64,000 nt of DNA from Chinchilla lanigera (GCF_000276665.1 NW_004955417.1:21903056-21967055), one strand, 5' to 3'; positions 10,761 through 23,171 are shown, numbered from the stretch's first letter. The notes: generated by a model from the letters alone, not told the origin. Numbers and translations: made by a program.

Positions 10761-13700
10761 CTGCAGGGCCAGATGAGGAGCTCAGAGTCAGGCAGGACCG
10801 TCTCTTCCCTTCCGCATCTCCAAAGACTCAGAGCTGGGAGAAACCGCCTCCTCATAAAGTTCACTCAAAGGAGCTATTTTTTTTTTTTTTCTTTTTTAAC
10901 TTCTAAAGATCGACAGTGCATAAAATATCACCATGACAGGACTCGAAGGATCCGAGGTGTTAAAAACTGAGTACATATTTCTTAGGCGTTTGGACTTCAC
11001 TTGCTTCACTTGGGTGCTTTAAGTGGCGTGTTTCTCCTCGGGTGAAAGTCGGTTTCAACTAATTTTGTGCTAAAAGGAGAAACAGTCTTCCTTCTCTAAA
11101 CTACAAAGTGATTAAAATTAGACTTTTAGCGAGGTACAATCACGAATCTGTGAGCTTCTGAAGATGAGCTAATTTCTTCCAAAATATTTTTCCCTAAATG
11201 ATTCTTGCATCTTTTCGGAAATGAGTATGTTTTCGAAACACACTATTATCAGAAGTGAAAAAAAGCAGTCATGTAAAAATTTAAAACTGAAATATGTGCC
11301 CCTAAAATCTCACTCCTTTTTCTGTAAGGTCTTTATTTTTACTTAGTATCATAACTACACAGACAGATACGTGATTTCTTTTTGTAACACATTTATTCCA
11401 GAAGTATTTTGGTAGTATGTCTCATGCACTCTTTATGAATAGAAAAGCAGTAATTCTTTTGCAATAGAGAAACTAGTCAGGTGAAAGAGTAGTCAAAATA
11501 CAGTTTCACAACGAGGCAAACAATATATTCCCTAAAGGAGAGAGAAGATAATGACCCTCACATGCATCGTTATTCATATGTTATCATCAATTTAAATTCG
11601 TTGAGAGAGCAGATTTATATATAGCCCTGCGTGCAGGGAAAATTAACATCAACATCTTCTGTGAATCTCAGTCCGCTGCTAATGACCACATTGGAGTTAT
11701 TTCATGTTTTCTGATTTCCCTTCTAAAAAGTATTCCTATGTGACATACAGGCCTTTCCACCCTGGAGTTATTCAACACTGTCCACCACAGACTTCCCCTC
11801 TAGAAAATGTTCCTATATTTACTGTAGACCTTTTATTTTCTTTTTTTAAGCCATAAATTAACACTCTGACTTGTATGGACCTGTGCATGGCCCCGCAAGA
11901 AGCGTGTTTATTCAGAAAAATCATAAGGATTGGAGCGAAACATTCCTTAGTTGTGACTCACTCAAAATATTAGGTCGAATAAATTTGGAAATATGTTTCC
12001 GAATCGGCAGATTGTATTTAAAGGGTTAATACCACCTAAAACTTCTAAAGCTGGTATCTGACTGATAAAATCTGCTGCTATAGCATTTTAGCAAAGTTAA
12101 ATAGTACAATTTATCACAAGGATTAGGCCCCTAATCTCCTGCTGCTCCCCAAGATTTAAATGACATTTTAAAAGGGGAAGTGATCTCCGTCACAGTGGCC
12201 CTCAAGTGTAAGGCAATCGTCAAGAGTGTAAATTTACTCACATGAAATAATCATTGATTAAATTGGTTCAAAAAAAATTAAATTACATGCTTTTGCAAGC
12301 ACAAAACCCTTGAGAGCGGCTGGTGTTTTTCCACCTGTAATAATACAAAATCTGACCATTAAGTGTACCCAAAATTATATGTTATATGAAAAATTAAAGC
12401 CAAAGGTCTAAGGGTGAATTACGTCCTTTAATTGAAAGGATAAAGTTACACTTCAGGTATTGAAGCCAACAAATTCATGCTCACTTAAAAATTTAATGAA
12501 TGAAGTTTCACGGACTCAATTTTGCTGAAGTTTGCCTGAGAAAGGAAGGATGTCTTCATGTTACGTTTCGCATTTTAAGTCAGGATGGAGCAGATCAAGA
12601 TGCTGTCTGTATCAACCCATTTCCATTAACCACAAAAGATCTGTAGAGAACTTAATAAAAGCACAAATATTTTTGTAAACTTTTTCAAGCAAATTACTTA
12701 TTTATTTATGAAATAATTTATGAAGAAAATTTTTACCTCATGCTTTAGATATATTACATATGCTCCTGATTGACACAATATGTTCAAGCTCAAAGGCCCC
12801 CACAGCATTTTTTAACTCTAGTAGGAATATTTCAAAACAAGCAACTAACACATGAGGTCATAATTGTTTGACAGTTGTTTTTAATATATAAAATAAGTTA
12901 TGTATATTGTTTTCCTTCAAATGTTTGTTGATTTGTTTTTCTAGTCCTGACATTTGCATGGCACAAACTGAATTAGGGGAAATATTAAAGATTTATTTAC
13001 ATTTATTATCTTCTGCTGTCAGACATATGCACAACTCTTAGAACCTTTCTCTTCTTTTGCTCTTTTAAAAACAACGCAGTACTGAACAATAGAGCCTGGG
13101 TGTTAAAATGAAAACCTTTTAAAAGATGCATCGCAAAATAAAAAGCTTAGCAGAGATTTTTTTTTAAAAAGCAAGCAAAAGAAGGAAATTTCAACTAAAA
13201 TAACTTCTTTGCAATCTTTCATAATGTGCAAATTCTGGGGCATTCTGTCATGAGTGGACCATTGATGAAACAGATCCTCCAGCTGTCTGAGTGCTTATTC
13301 TTTATCAACACGACATAATCTACTCTTTCTGCTTTATCATTTAAGCATTCTTTCTTCCCCCTTTTCTTGTAGTTTATTCAGCAGAGATGCGGAGAGGGAT
13401 TAGCCATTAAGTACAATCAGGCTTGTTTTACATTTTTTACCTCTTACCACAGATCTGACTTACGGTTCCGATGCCTGTGATCACAATGACTTTACCTGAT
13501 ACGACGTGTACTTCAGAAATGTAATCCAACTGTTTACCCTAACAAGTCATAAATTGCAATTCCTTTTAGAAACCTCAAAGATTGACAACCCTTGATCCTA
13601 GGTACCGACCGCTCTAACACACCCTACCAAGAAAGTATTTCCGTATTATTTGCTCTCCAGACAGTTCTGCATCATAAGAAATAGAAGATCCCTTTGCTTT

Positions 13701-14097
13701 TCAGTACATCAAAAGCAATTATCAAAGTACTCGGCCCTCGTCGTGGCGGGAGCTGAAGGAACAGAAATATTATTATGGATGAGCTTCACTGAGTCTGTTT
13801 CTCCCTCCAATCACAGAGTACTCAACCTTTAAGAAAATACTCTTCTGCACAAATTATGATCATTTTCCAAACTACCTATTGCTAAACACCTCTGGGTGAA
13901 TTTATTAAAGATAAATTCAGCTTTAAATAGCCTGTATCTGGTATTCAAATTCACACTTACACTTGCCAATCCTCACTCTGCAATATCAGGCAAATGCCTA
14001 GTTAAACAGATGGGCCATGCAGCCCACCCTAAAAGCCAACAAACATGGGCTTTATTTAATTAAAAAGGAAACAAATTTCTGAGGTGTAGACACACAG

Positions 14098-14098
<1 letters not shown>
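10761..14098. other. Unique upstream sequence, no gene or recognisable repeat
   Basis: AT-rich sequence upstream of the minus-strand gene. I see no exon with start or splice signals, no SINE and no LINE. A short T tract at 10878-10901 is the only simple repeat. It may hold conserved upstream regulatory DNA; alignment would be needed to say. Confidence 0.5.

Positions 14099-14136
<38 letters not shown>
14099..14136. repeat. (CA)19 microsatellite
   Basis: A pure CA run, preceded by short imperfect CA units. Confidence 0.95.
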
Positions 14137-14138
<2 letters not shown>

Positions 14139-15039
14139 TCTTGGTGGGAGTGCTCCATGATGAAATTCTTGTGTTTTCATTAGGTCTCACGAATGCCCAA
14201 CTACACACTAGGCATTAGATTGAAAGTAGAAGTAAATGAGATCCCTCGGTGCTATGCACTCAAATTAAGCCACTAAGGGCAACGGCAGAACTGACTTCCT
14301 TCCCTCAAATAACAAGAAGAGAAAAATTATATCCAAAACAATCCAGATCCAATTCGGTCCTCTTTCTGACCTTGGGAAGATATTTTCCAATTTTTGTTCT
14401 ATTTCTTCCCTCTGCGACATGATCTTCTGTTCTCCTCACCCATCCCATATACTACTTACTTTACACTGCATGCAGTTAACTTTCAGTTGTATGTAACCAG
14501 GCTTAGCAATGAAGTTGACCTAAATTTCAGACTAGAACTTTCCACCAGAAATTCAAACCTCGTACGTCTAATATCATAATGAGGGAGGGAGAAGGGCTGT
14601 AAAGGGAGACAAAATGGAAGGAGGAAGGAAGTGGACCGGTCTCATCTCCGTCAAAGACATGAGTCACCCAGACCAGAAACCTCAGACTTTGGACATCTTT
14701 GGCAATCCCCTCTCCCCCAGGCCTCCATCCTACAGGTTACTAACCCTCCCACTGTACTTTTTCAAAGGGCTTCCTATGTGTTGCCACCTTTCTTTCATCT
14801 GCACAGACCCTTCCCAAATTCAAAAGTCCCTGTGTTTCCCAAGACACCCTGGTCAGCACCTGCGCTGTGCTCACCCTCCATCCAGCAGAGTACAGAGCTA
14901 GCGGATCACTTCCATTCCCTTCTGTATTTTGTATTCCCTGGTGCAAGATAATCCAGTGACTCTCCCTGCCAAAGAAATAACCCCAAAGGGCACCGGTTCA
15001 AGTCCTCCCAGACCCCAGTCCAAAACGGCTCTCTGGTGT

Positions 15040-15425
15040 CATTCTTCACCTGCTCTTCCGCACCCTGCCGAGCCACTGACTGACCTGCCCTTCCCCGGAC
15101 ACATCCTCTTCCAGAGTGCTTGTCTTACACGTGGCCACTTCCCTTGGCAGGCGTGGAAGGACCTCTTGTGCCAGCGCCCCATCTCAATACCCTCCTCTCT
15201 TCTAAGGTCAAACTTAAACACCACTTTTTTCCATGGTACCTTTCCCAAATTCCAAAGCAGAATCAGTGCAAGCACTAAATGTCTAGAGAACTTGCTTCTA
15301 TCTCTAGCTAGTAATTCATCATAGTGACTTGTAGGATACTGCTGCTCGACCATCTCCCTATCTAGCTAAACTCTAGGATTGTTGAGGGCAGAAGACCATG
15401 AAATCATAGATACTCTATAGCATCT
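15040..15425 (+). mobile_element. Degraded L2 LINE 3'-end fragment
   Basis: The sequence follows the familiar order of the L2 3' region: a pyrimidine-rich stretch, a segment like the 'feature of accelerated transport' text of L2 (cttaaacaccact...ttcccaaattcc), and a final 'gttgagggcagaagac' segment resembling 'gagggcagggac'. Divergence is high, as expected for an ancient mammalian element. The similarity is judged from memory of the consensus. Confidence 0.4.
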
Positions 15426-15509
15426 GTTAAATTCAACTTGGAGTTTAGAACAACTGCTTTAAATTTGACTTAGAAATATGCTATTGAACTAATGATCCAT
15501 GTGGCCCAT

Positions 15510-15511
15510 TT

Positions 15512-15560
<49 letters not shown>

Positions 15561-15597
15561 TTTCTTTCTTTTCTCCTTTCTTTTTTTCTTTCTTTTT
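15510..15597. repeat. (TTTC)n tetranucleotide repeat
   Basis: About 20 TTTC units, breaking down into a T/C-rich tail. It is a polypyrimidine tract on the plus strand and may be polymorphic. Confidence 0.95.
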
Positions 15598-15641
15598 AAT
15601 ACATATGGTCTGATGTATCGTGTGCCAGTTGAAACTTCTGG

Positions 15642-15690
15642 GTGGTCCTCATCTCAGCAGCATATTTTTGGCAATGTATCAGAGAAGATG
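15642..15690 (+). pseudogene. Possible U6 snRNA-derived fragment (degraded)
   Basis: The order 'GTGGTCCTC...TCAGCAGCATAT...CAGAGAAGAT' recalls the 5' half of U6 snRNA (GTGCTCGCTTCGGCAGCAC..., ACAGAGAAGAT), but with several substitutions and short gaps and no 3' half. The ACAGAGA box is present as TCAGAGA. If real, it is a truncated dead retrocopy, directly after the TTTC repeat. Confidence 0.3.
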
Positions 15691-16844
15691 TTTGTCTTCC
15701 TCTGAAATATTGTCCTCATTATCATTAAGTTTTGGTTCATAATTCCATGTTGCTTTAAAAATAGTGAATTAAATGATTTTTAACTAAATCTTAGACATTA
15801 AAACATGGGGTTAGAAGAATGAAGCTGGAAGCTGGGAATTTTTATATAGGAACGGAGGATTTTTCAATAGCTGTAGAAGCCAAAATTGTAAGTGAAGAAA
15901 ATTACAAAATTGATACGGAGATACAATCTCTTTAAACATCAGTAAGATTATTCTCTATGCTGTTTAACATTAAAATATTGAATTATTTTAGCATAGATCA
16001 GTCTATCCATAGCTATGGCATTTTACGGATGTTAGAAAGTTACCCAGAGATTGTGATATTTAATTAATGGTAAATTTCCAAAGGTATGGGTTCCAGGAGG
16101 GATCCCATTTCATACTGTCCTGTGGAACCAATGCAAGGACACATGTCAGCACATGCCTATGCGTGTACACCTGTGCACATGTCTAGAAGTGTGCAGCCAT
16201 CTGGAAAATGAAAATTTCTGTGTAGTTACAATTCTATCCTGATGTTCACACAGTTGGCTGACCCTTACTGCAGCTAGGCTATCTGAAGGAGTTGGTATAT
16301 ACACAGCCACGTAAACATAGCTGAGATCAAATGATGAGTGCTAGCCATTGTTTTCACTGTAATTTTGTTCATCAATAACTACACACTGATTGGAGGGAAG
16401 CAGACTGACAGGTCCTGCAAGGAAACCACTCTCCAGGTCTTCTTCCTCTGTGCCACGCGACACCCCATCATCTAGGTTCTTCGCTCTCTGAATTCTGACT
16501 GGGTTTCATTACATCATTACATCAGAGAATAGGAAGGCAATCAGCGGCTTACTCTGCTGACTGGCCCTGTTAGACAGCCCCTCCAACATGGCTGCACTCT
16601 CCCACGGCTCCGGGAATAAGACCCTCACCTGTGACCTTTCTCCTAAGAGTGGCAGCTCTTCTAGCAATTGCTTTCCCATAGTGCTTTGCGGTCTTCTTTT
16701 CTGGCTTCTTTAACCCAACCCATGATTTTATAAAGATCTCGTCATTAAAGTCTCTTCGAATATTCCATGAGCATGCCTTGTGTTATCTTCCTGGACCTTG
16801 ACTGGTACAGAAGGGCTTGTGATAAAATCACCATCATACCGTGG

Positions 16845-16895
16845 AGTCTAGCACAGTCTTTATAGTATAACTCAATAAACAATTATGTAGTGAGT
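16845..16895 (+). mobile_element. MIR/L2 3'-tail-like fragment
   Basis: The pattern 'tctagcacagtc...ctcaataaacaattatgtagtgag' resembles the shared MIR/L2 tail (cttagcacagtgcctggcacatagtaggcgctcaataaat). It is short and diverged. Confidence 0.3.
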
Positions 16896-17014
16896 AGCTA
16901 TTGCATGCTAGATTCTGGTTTCAGTATTGGGTGTTTCAGTGGCAGATGAACAGACATGGCTGCTAAGTTAAAGACTTTTTATCTAATTAAATGCCTCATA
17001 AACTAGCATGAATG

Positions 17015-17135
17015 TTTTCTAAAAGCCCAAATATCTAGGCCTCACCTACAACTGAACGTGCATCTCCCGAGGTGGAGCCCGAGAACACAATTTTAATAAG
17101 CGACAGTGATCTTCGGACTATGACAAATGTTGAGT
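17015..17135. mobile_element. MER5-like hAT-Charlie DNA transposon relic
   Basis: The segment reads like a diverged MER5: '...ggcctcacctacaactgaa...', 'ggtggagcccgagaacacaa', 'tttaataagc', 'ttgagtcac'. Consensus MER5 has 'gggccccacc', 'ggtggggcccagaaatctg' and 'tttaacaagc' in the same order. It is non-autonomous and has no coding capacity. Confidence 0.55.
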
Positions 17136-18881
17136 CACGCAATAAAAACGTGAAGATGAAAACTTAGACCTTGATAAATATTAGTTGAATGAATGTTAGA
17201 GGCATAAATTCGGGCTAAAAATAAGGTGGATGAGAGTTCATTGACAGTGCTTTCAGCATAGAGGGCCCTGGAGTTATTACTTTTACACAGCACAGGAAAA
17301 AATTACAGCTCTGCGAACTGCACTAATAGATTTTGATAATTGTGCTCTATTGTTTTAACCCCTGTCCCTTCATCCTCTCTGTAGCCTGCGTTCACACACA
17401 TACCCTAAGCAGGCAGTTCCACTACGGGGTTTCCCCAGCACAGCACAGCCCTGGGCAATTGTTCCAATTTGCTGAAGTCTAGACTCTGGAGATAGCTCTG
17501 TCTGGAAAGAGAGACACGGACATTCACAGTTCAAAGCTAATTAAGTCAGCAAGATAAACAAGGAAAGACGCCTGGGAATAAGGGGAATTTCTTGAGCCTC
17601 AAGAAATTCACAAATTAGAGATGGAGAACCTGGGAGACTTCTTCTTTTTCATTCCTGCCAAGGATACCTGAGGTTTTCAGATAAAAACCATGTCAGTGAC
17701 CATATGCAATTGGTACTTGATCATCTAATTGCCTCTGTACTAAAAGTAATAGTGATCACATTTTCCCTCTTACTCACAGTCTTAGATGTAGTTTTCTAAT
17801 GGTACTACTCAATTTGTTCGAAATAGTCTTGCACTCCTATTTTAAAAGCAGTCTTGAAAAAATCCTTGAACAATTTGCATCCAGTTACATAACGAGTCAT
17901 CATATATAACTACACCGTGGCAAAATACATTTTCATACACATATTCATGTGTATACTGACACCGTCTAAATAAGGGAAAATGCATCTCTATTACCATTTC
18001 TAATCACAAGGACGCGTGAAGAAGGCAGCTAGTGGACCAATAATGTCATGCATTGCTGTGTTAGATGCTAAAAGTTAGAGTCCTAGCACAAAGAAAGGTT
18101 CGCACATCAAATCTTATTTTATTTAAAATTTTAAATGGCATATCACTTCATATCTTGAGCTTACTTTATATGAATAAAGGAAATTCTGTTTTAGACAAGA
18201 GAAGTGAATAATGAACAGGCACTAGCCATCTAGAAAGAACTCATTCTGTGGGATGCATCTGAAAATTTATCTAATTATATGGAATATGTAATAATGATGG
18301 GCAGAGTATCAGCCACAGTTGATAGCTCAGTAGTTGGCCTTACTATGTAGAATGTGCTGTTCAGTAAGATACTACGCTACGACTTACAATGTCATTAGGA
18401 AAAATTTAAGGTCCTGCTTGCTTGTTCGTTATGTGGCCAGCATGACAGTACTGACAAAGTAGCAGTCAAAGCTCAGACTCATTCTGCTTAAGATGTTTTG
18501 TCTTTGTTTTTGTTTATTTTTACCTCTCAATGACAAGCTACTCTAACAGGTATGAATTTTTTTAAGCACATTTTTGGCAGAGGGTTTCTTTTCTCATTCA
18601 GAGCATTATAAAAGGAAAGTTATATAACTTCTAGTGAGGTCATGGTGAAATTTAGCTTCTTCATGCTGTGTTTCAGGACTTCTTCTTCAAAGCCTCCACA
18701 GGAAAGACAATCTTAGAGGACTGGAATGGTCCAGATGCTTATGCAATTTTAGGACTATGGAACATCGACTTTGTGTTGAAATGTAGACTCCGCCTCTAAT
18801 TTTACGAATAAAGCATCTGAGGTTTAGCTAGTGAGTGACTGAAATAGTCAAGGATGTGTGTAAGTAATAATAATGGCCATC

Positions 18882-18974
18882 GGGCTGGGGAAGTGGCTCA
18901 GTGGTAGAGCTCTTGCCTTCCATGCACAAGGCCATGGGTTCAATCCTCAGCACCCAAAAAAAAAAAAAAAAAAA
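18882..18974 (+). mobile_element. ID SINE (older copy)
   Basis: A tRNA-Ala-derived ID body (gggctggggaagtggctcagtgg...gggttcaatcctcagcaccc) with A-box and B-box remnants and a poly-A tail. A 13-bp duplication with one mismatch flanks it (TAATAATGGCCAT at 18868-18880; TAATTATGGCCAT at 18981-18993), which confirms retroposition. Confidence 0.85.
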
Positions 18975-19064
18975 GTAAAATAATTATGGCCATGACACAC
19001 AGTCACAATGTTTGCTGTGTCATGCTTTGTTGTTATCTTATATATATTAATTCATCAATAAACA

Positions 19065-19205
19065 CTCAGTGAGACCCATGTCACTGTTATACTCATTTTA
19101 GAAGGAAACTGAGCTATATGCAATAACAGAGCCAAAGTCACAAATATAGTCAGGTGTAGAACCAGCTGGGTCAAGGTCCTAAATCCTGTTGCATGACACT
19201 TCCCT
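19065..19205 (-). mobile_element. MIR fragment
   Basis: Features of antisense MIR occur in order: 'ttatactcattttagaaggaaactgag', 'agccaaagtcacaaata', 'aggtgtagaaccagctgg'. These match 'ccattttacagatgaggaaactgag...aaggtcacacagc...gcagagccagg'. Confidence 0.5.
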
Positions 19206-20987
19206 TCTGGTGATAGAATGGAGTGTTGAGCCCAGGGTTTTGACTTGACATTAAACCATGCAATTGTGAATGTGGGGTGTGCATGTGTATGTGTACTTGT
19301 GGTAAGTACTTGCTGCTTCTTAGCCGCCAGCATCCATTGTCTCTTCCTTGGCAGCAGCTCACTACTTTCCCACAAGAGGAAGGCCCACGGCAAGAAGAGC
19401 AAGCCTCTGACTCCGGCCTTGCCCTTCAGAGCATTCAATGTGGGATCTTGATGGAATCAAGGACCAAAAAGCTTAGGGGCCTACTGGAGAAGAACCTGAA
19501 TCTCTTACTCCATTGCAGTTGGAACTAGGGTTATCTAGTGCTGGAGCTCCTGCAGCTCTTTGGGCATTGGACAGACGTAGAAAACCCAAGCCAATGCTGA
19601 GAAAGCAAAACGTAGACATGCAGAGGCAGATCCTGGGTTCTGCCTTGTTGTTTGGACAACGACTGTAACACCACACCCCAAGTAAGCCATAATGTCTGAA
19701 TTCTTCAGTTCTGTCCCTTTGTAATGGTTGAAGCCTGAATGGATTGAATTCAATTTAATATACCACATTTTAGTTTAGTATTAATTATTACATATATACT
19801 CATATACAGGACTATGCAATCATGCAACTTTAAAGAAATTTATAATTGTTTTTCTAGCCAGTGACATGTAATTCAAACAATTCGCAAGCTTTTGATCCAT
19901 TGATTGCGCAGAATAATGCCTGATCTTACTTACCAGACTTGGCTACCTGCAGTTCTTAACATTACCCAACATCAGATTCACCTTCAAATACGCAAAGACA
20001 TGAAGCTATGGGAAACCATTTAAAAATTCAAGAAACATACTCGAAAGTCACAAATTCCACCAACTTCTGTAAAGAATAACACCACCCTTGGGGTAGCTTG
20101 TGCTCTTACATGCTCTAGAATGTCCATTATTTTGATTAACTCTGCAGTTTCATTGGACAATCTTCAACTGTATGTATTTCTGACCTCACAAGAGGAATTG
20201 TTATTATTTTATTAATTTACTAAGTGAAGATTTTCTACTTTTTGCTTTGGGATTTTGTTTTTTGTTTTTTTTTTTAATACCATCCGAAATCAACTTCAGG
20301 AAGTGAGGGACTAACTACAGGAAACACGTATCATACTATATTGATAAACCTTTGGTATTGGCAGGGTACCATAAAAAGATGAGCAAGGAATTCAGGTCCA
20401 CATGTGGAAATGGAGATTTCATACGAAGTAATTAGAGGTCATAAAATGATGAGGAGCCAGGTTAAACCTATTCACTGTCAAAGGTCTCAACACTTGCTGT
20501 TACCCTAAGTGGACAAATAATGATTATATGCATCAAGCCCAGGACAGCTTTGGGGCCTGAAAGATGATTGGCCTACAGCCTTGAGAGAACCTCAGGAAAC
20601 TTAACCTTTCTGGTGTTTCTGTTATCTTTTTTATAGCGATTAAATACCAACCTATGCTGTACTTCAGTATGACTCACTGCGCTGTACGAGCATGGCTTTG
20701 GTGGTGTCTATTTTATGTTTACCCCTAAATACAGTGTGTATTAAAACACGGTTGCTGTGTAATAACGAGAGACTCTGAAGCAAAGGAGTGCAGATCCTGC
20801 ATGTTATGCCAAGTCTGCAAAATCAGTTAAACTTATAAAATAGTTAGATTGTTCTGACTTTCATTGTAATACATATTTTCAGTGTGTCCATAGAATATTA
20901 CTTATTAAAAATAAAACCATGGCGAGTGGCAGAAAGTAATCTTACCTTACTGTAGACAAAATAAAGCATTATAGAATTTTAGAGATG

Positions 20988-21087
20988 GGGGCTGGGGATT
21001 TAGCTCAGTGGCACAGGGGCTGCCTGGCAAGCGTGAGGTCATGAGTTCGATTCCTGCTACTGGAAATAAACAAAACAAAACAAAACA
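20988..21087 (+). mobile_element. ID SINE with intact 15-bp target-site duplication
   Basis: The body runs from GGGGCTGGGGATTTAGCTCA to GGTCATGAGTTCGATTCCTG, with a clear A-box and B-box, then an (ACAAA)n-type tail. AGAATTTTAGAGATG occurs identically at 20973-20987 and 21088-21102, the hallmark of LINE-mediated insertion. The perfect duplication suggests a fairly recent event. Confidence 0.95.
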
Positions 21088-21144
21088 AGAATTTTAGAGA
21101 TGAAAGAGTCCTTAAAAAGTCCCTCATACAATTATTTCTCAGAA

Positions 21145-21150
21145 TGTGTG

Positions 21151-21186
<36 letters not shown>
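21145..21186. repeat. (TG)n microsatellite
   Basis: TG repeats with one CG interruption. They adjoin the 3' end (minus orientation) of the composite SINE next to it, so they probably grew from its tail. Confidence 0.95.
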
Positions 21187-21189
<3 letters not shown>

Positions 21190-21365
21190 CTGAGGTTAGA
21201 CCTGAGGGTCTGTACATTGGGCTACAATCCCAGCCTTTATTGCTTCTTATTTTGAAACAGGGTCTCTGTAGTTACTAAGTTCTCCAGGCTCGTCCTGAAC
21301 TCACAATCCCCCTGTCTCCATCTCAAAGAGTGCTGGGATTACAGCTCTAAACCGCCACACCTAGC
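21187..21365 (-). mobile_element. Composite B1+ID SINE (B1-dID/B4-like)
   Basis: On the minus strand a diverged B1 (7SL-like: 'CTGTAATCCCAGCACTCTTTGAGATGG...AGACCCTGTTTCAAAAT') is followed directly by an ID-like tRNA-derived half ('GGCTGGGATTGTAGCCCAATGTACAGACCC...'). A B1 left half joined to an ID right half is the layout of the dimeric B1-dID family known from several non-muroid rodents; B4-type dimers are the alternative. Confidence 0.65.
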
Positions 21366-21431
21366 TGTTTCCTTTTAAATACAACTTTAAAATCAGTAAC
21401 TGAAATAATAGTAACAAAACACGTCATGATC

Positions 21432-21500
21432 ATAGAGCACTTACATCAGGCACTGTGTTCAGTGCTTTGTGAACACCCTCTCTTAGCTCGAAACAACTCC
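21432..21500 (-). mobile_element. MIR fragment cut by an assembly gap
   Basis: 'agagcacttacatcaggcac' followed by 'tgtgttcagtgctttgtgaac' matches the antisense MIR core ('gagcacttactatgtgccaggcactgttctaagcgcttt'). The element is interrupted by N at 21501, so its other end is lost in the gap. Confidence 0.6.
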
Positions 21501-22170
21501 NNNNNNNNNNNNNNNNNNNNNNNNNNNNNNNNNNNNNNNNNNNNNNNNNNNNNNNNNNNNNNNNNNNNNNNNNNNNNNNNNNNNNNNNNNNNNNNNNNNN
21601 NNNNNNNNNNNNNNNNNNNNNNNNNNNNNNNNNNNNNNNNNNNNNNNNNNNNNNNNNNNNNNNNNNNNNNNNNNNNNNNNNNNNNNNNNNNNNNNNNNNN
21701 NNNNNNNNNNNNNNNNNNNNNNNNNNNNNNNNNNNNNNNNNNNNNNNNNNNNNNNNNNNNNNNNNNNNNNNNNNNNNNNNNNNNNNNNNNNNNNNNNNNN
21801 NNNNNNNNNNNNNNNNNNNNNNNNNNNNNNNNNNNNNNNNNNNNNNNNNNNNNNNNNNNNNNNNNNNNNNNNNNNNNNNNNNNNNNNNNNNNNNNNNNNN
21901 NNNNNNNNNNNNNNNNNNNNNNNNNNNNNNNNNNNNNNNNNNNNNNNNNNNNNNNNNNNNNNNNNNNNNNNNNNNNNNNNNNNNNNNNNNNNNNNNNNNN
22001 NNNNNNNNNNNNNNNNNNNNNNNNNNNNNNNNNNNNNNNNNNNNNNNNNNNNNNNNNNNNNNNNNNNNNNNNNNNNNNNNNNNNNNNNNNNNNNNNNNNN
22101 NNNNNNNNNNNNNNNNNNNNNNNNNNNNNNNNNNNNNNNNNNNNNNNNNNNNNNNNNNNNNNNNNNNNNN
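21501..22170. other. Assembly gap (670 N)
   Basis: Unresolved sequence. It begins inside a MIR copy and resumes in AT-rich unique DNA. Nothing suggests that an exon is hidden here, but that cannot be excluded. Confidence 0.99.
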
Positions 22171-22369
22171 TTAGGTCAAAATATAGTTTTTGCCCTAAAT
22201 ATCAGAAGTCATGTAAGTAACATGTAAGTATCAGAATTCATCTAAGCACAGGGCTGTCATGCAGACTCACACAAGTTTTCTTATTCTGAGCCTGGTTTAT
22301 GCCCCCTTCCCTTGACAGACAGCAGAGGCTAACAAGCATGATACGTACGCCACAATTCTGTTTAGACGG

Positions 22370-22790
22370 GAGCAAGGTCATGTCACACGTTTCTACCCAA
22401 ATCCTCCAATGGTCCTCTGCATGGTTCTGCATTAAATCAAGGCCCTCACTGGGACTCAGAAAGAAGCCTGTCCAATTTACCCTTTGCCTCTCAGTTCATT
22501 TCCTATCATGGCTGTCTTTCTGCGCCCCAATCACACCAACAACACCCTTGACAGTCCTCAAATATAAAAATATAATCTCTCCTCAGAGTCATCACTCCTG
22601 CTCCGGCTTCCGCATGGGACACTTGCTGTGAATCTCCTCCTGCTCCTGTCCCTTGCTTACTCCAAGTCAGTTCCTCGGAGAGGCCTGCCGTGGCCGGGCA
22701 CCCGAAATGCTAGGTTCAACTCTAGACTTTGTGTCTTCCTTCTGCTTTATTTATTTTTCATCATTCTGCAATGTATTATTGCAAAGGCAA
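22370..22790 (+). mobile_element. L2 LINE 3'-region fragment
   Basis: The sequence tracks L2 through 'caaatcctccaatggtcctctgcatgg', 'aaatcaaggccctcactggga', 'cctttgcctctcagttcatttcctatcatg', 'ggacacttgctgtgaatctcctcctg' and a closing 'tttgtgtcttccttctgctttattt...ttcatcattctgcaa'. Similar segments occur in the same order in the L2 consensus. It is degenerate, with no coding frame. Confidence 0.55.
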
Positions 22791-23171
22791 ACCGAAACCC
22801 CCCACCCCCCAAAAGGACACCCAGGATTTGGAGGCAGATTTATTTACATCGACAGGCACTGACGGGGATCATTCCTAGTCTGTGAATTGTGGTTTCCCGT
22901 ACTTATTTTAAGCAAGAACAATTTAGACAGCTCAGAGATCAATTACAATGTCACTAACACACATGCACCTCTCAATCCACCTACTTTGAATGTTCGATTT
23001 TACCATTCAAGTTTTTCTTTCTTGGCAGCTGTGATAGTAGGGATTTTAATTTTATTTGTAGAGCATCTCAATCCAATTCATATCACCATCTGCTGAGTTT
23101 TTTTCAGCTTTCCAGAATAAGTTAGTGTTCAACTAGCTGCCAGCTGATTCTGATCAATTGACTGGTTTTTT

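Noticed and set aside
9668..10864. Long minus- and plus-strand frames across 10119-10573
   Set aside because: They run through the N gap, so most residues are unknown and the frame is arbitrary. Only the short exon at 9672-9737 has independent support.
16440..16815. Possible LTR or other retroelement
   Set aside because: Some LTR-like phrases ('cattaaagtctcttcgaa', 'gaccttgactggtacag') occur, but I could not match an ordered consensus; left unannotated.
18882..18974. tRNA-like A-box and B-box considered as a tRNA gene
   Set aside because: The poly-A tail, flanking duplication and many sibling copies show it is an ID SINE, as with the other tRNA-like hits in the window.
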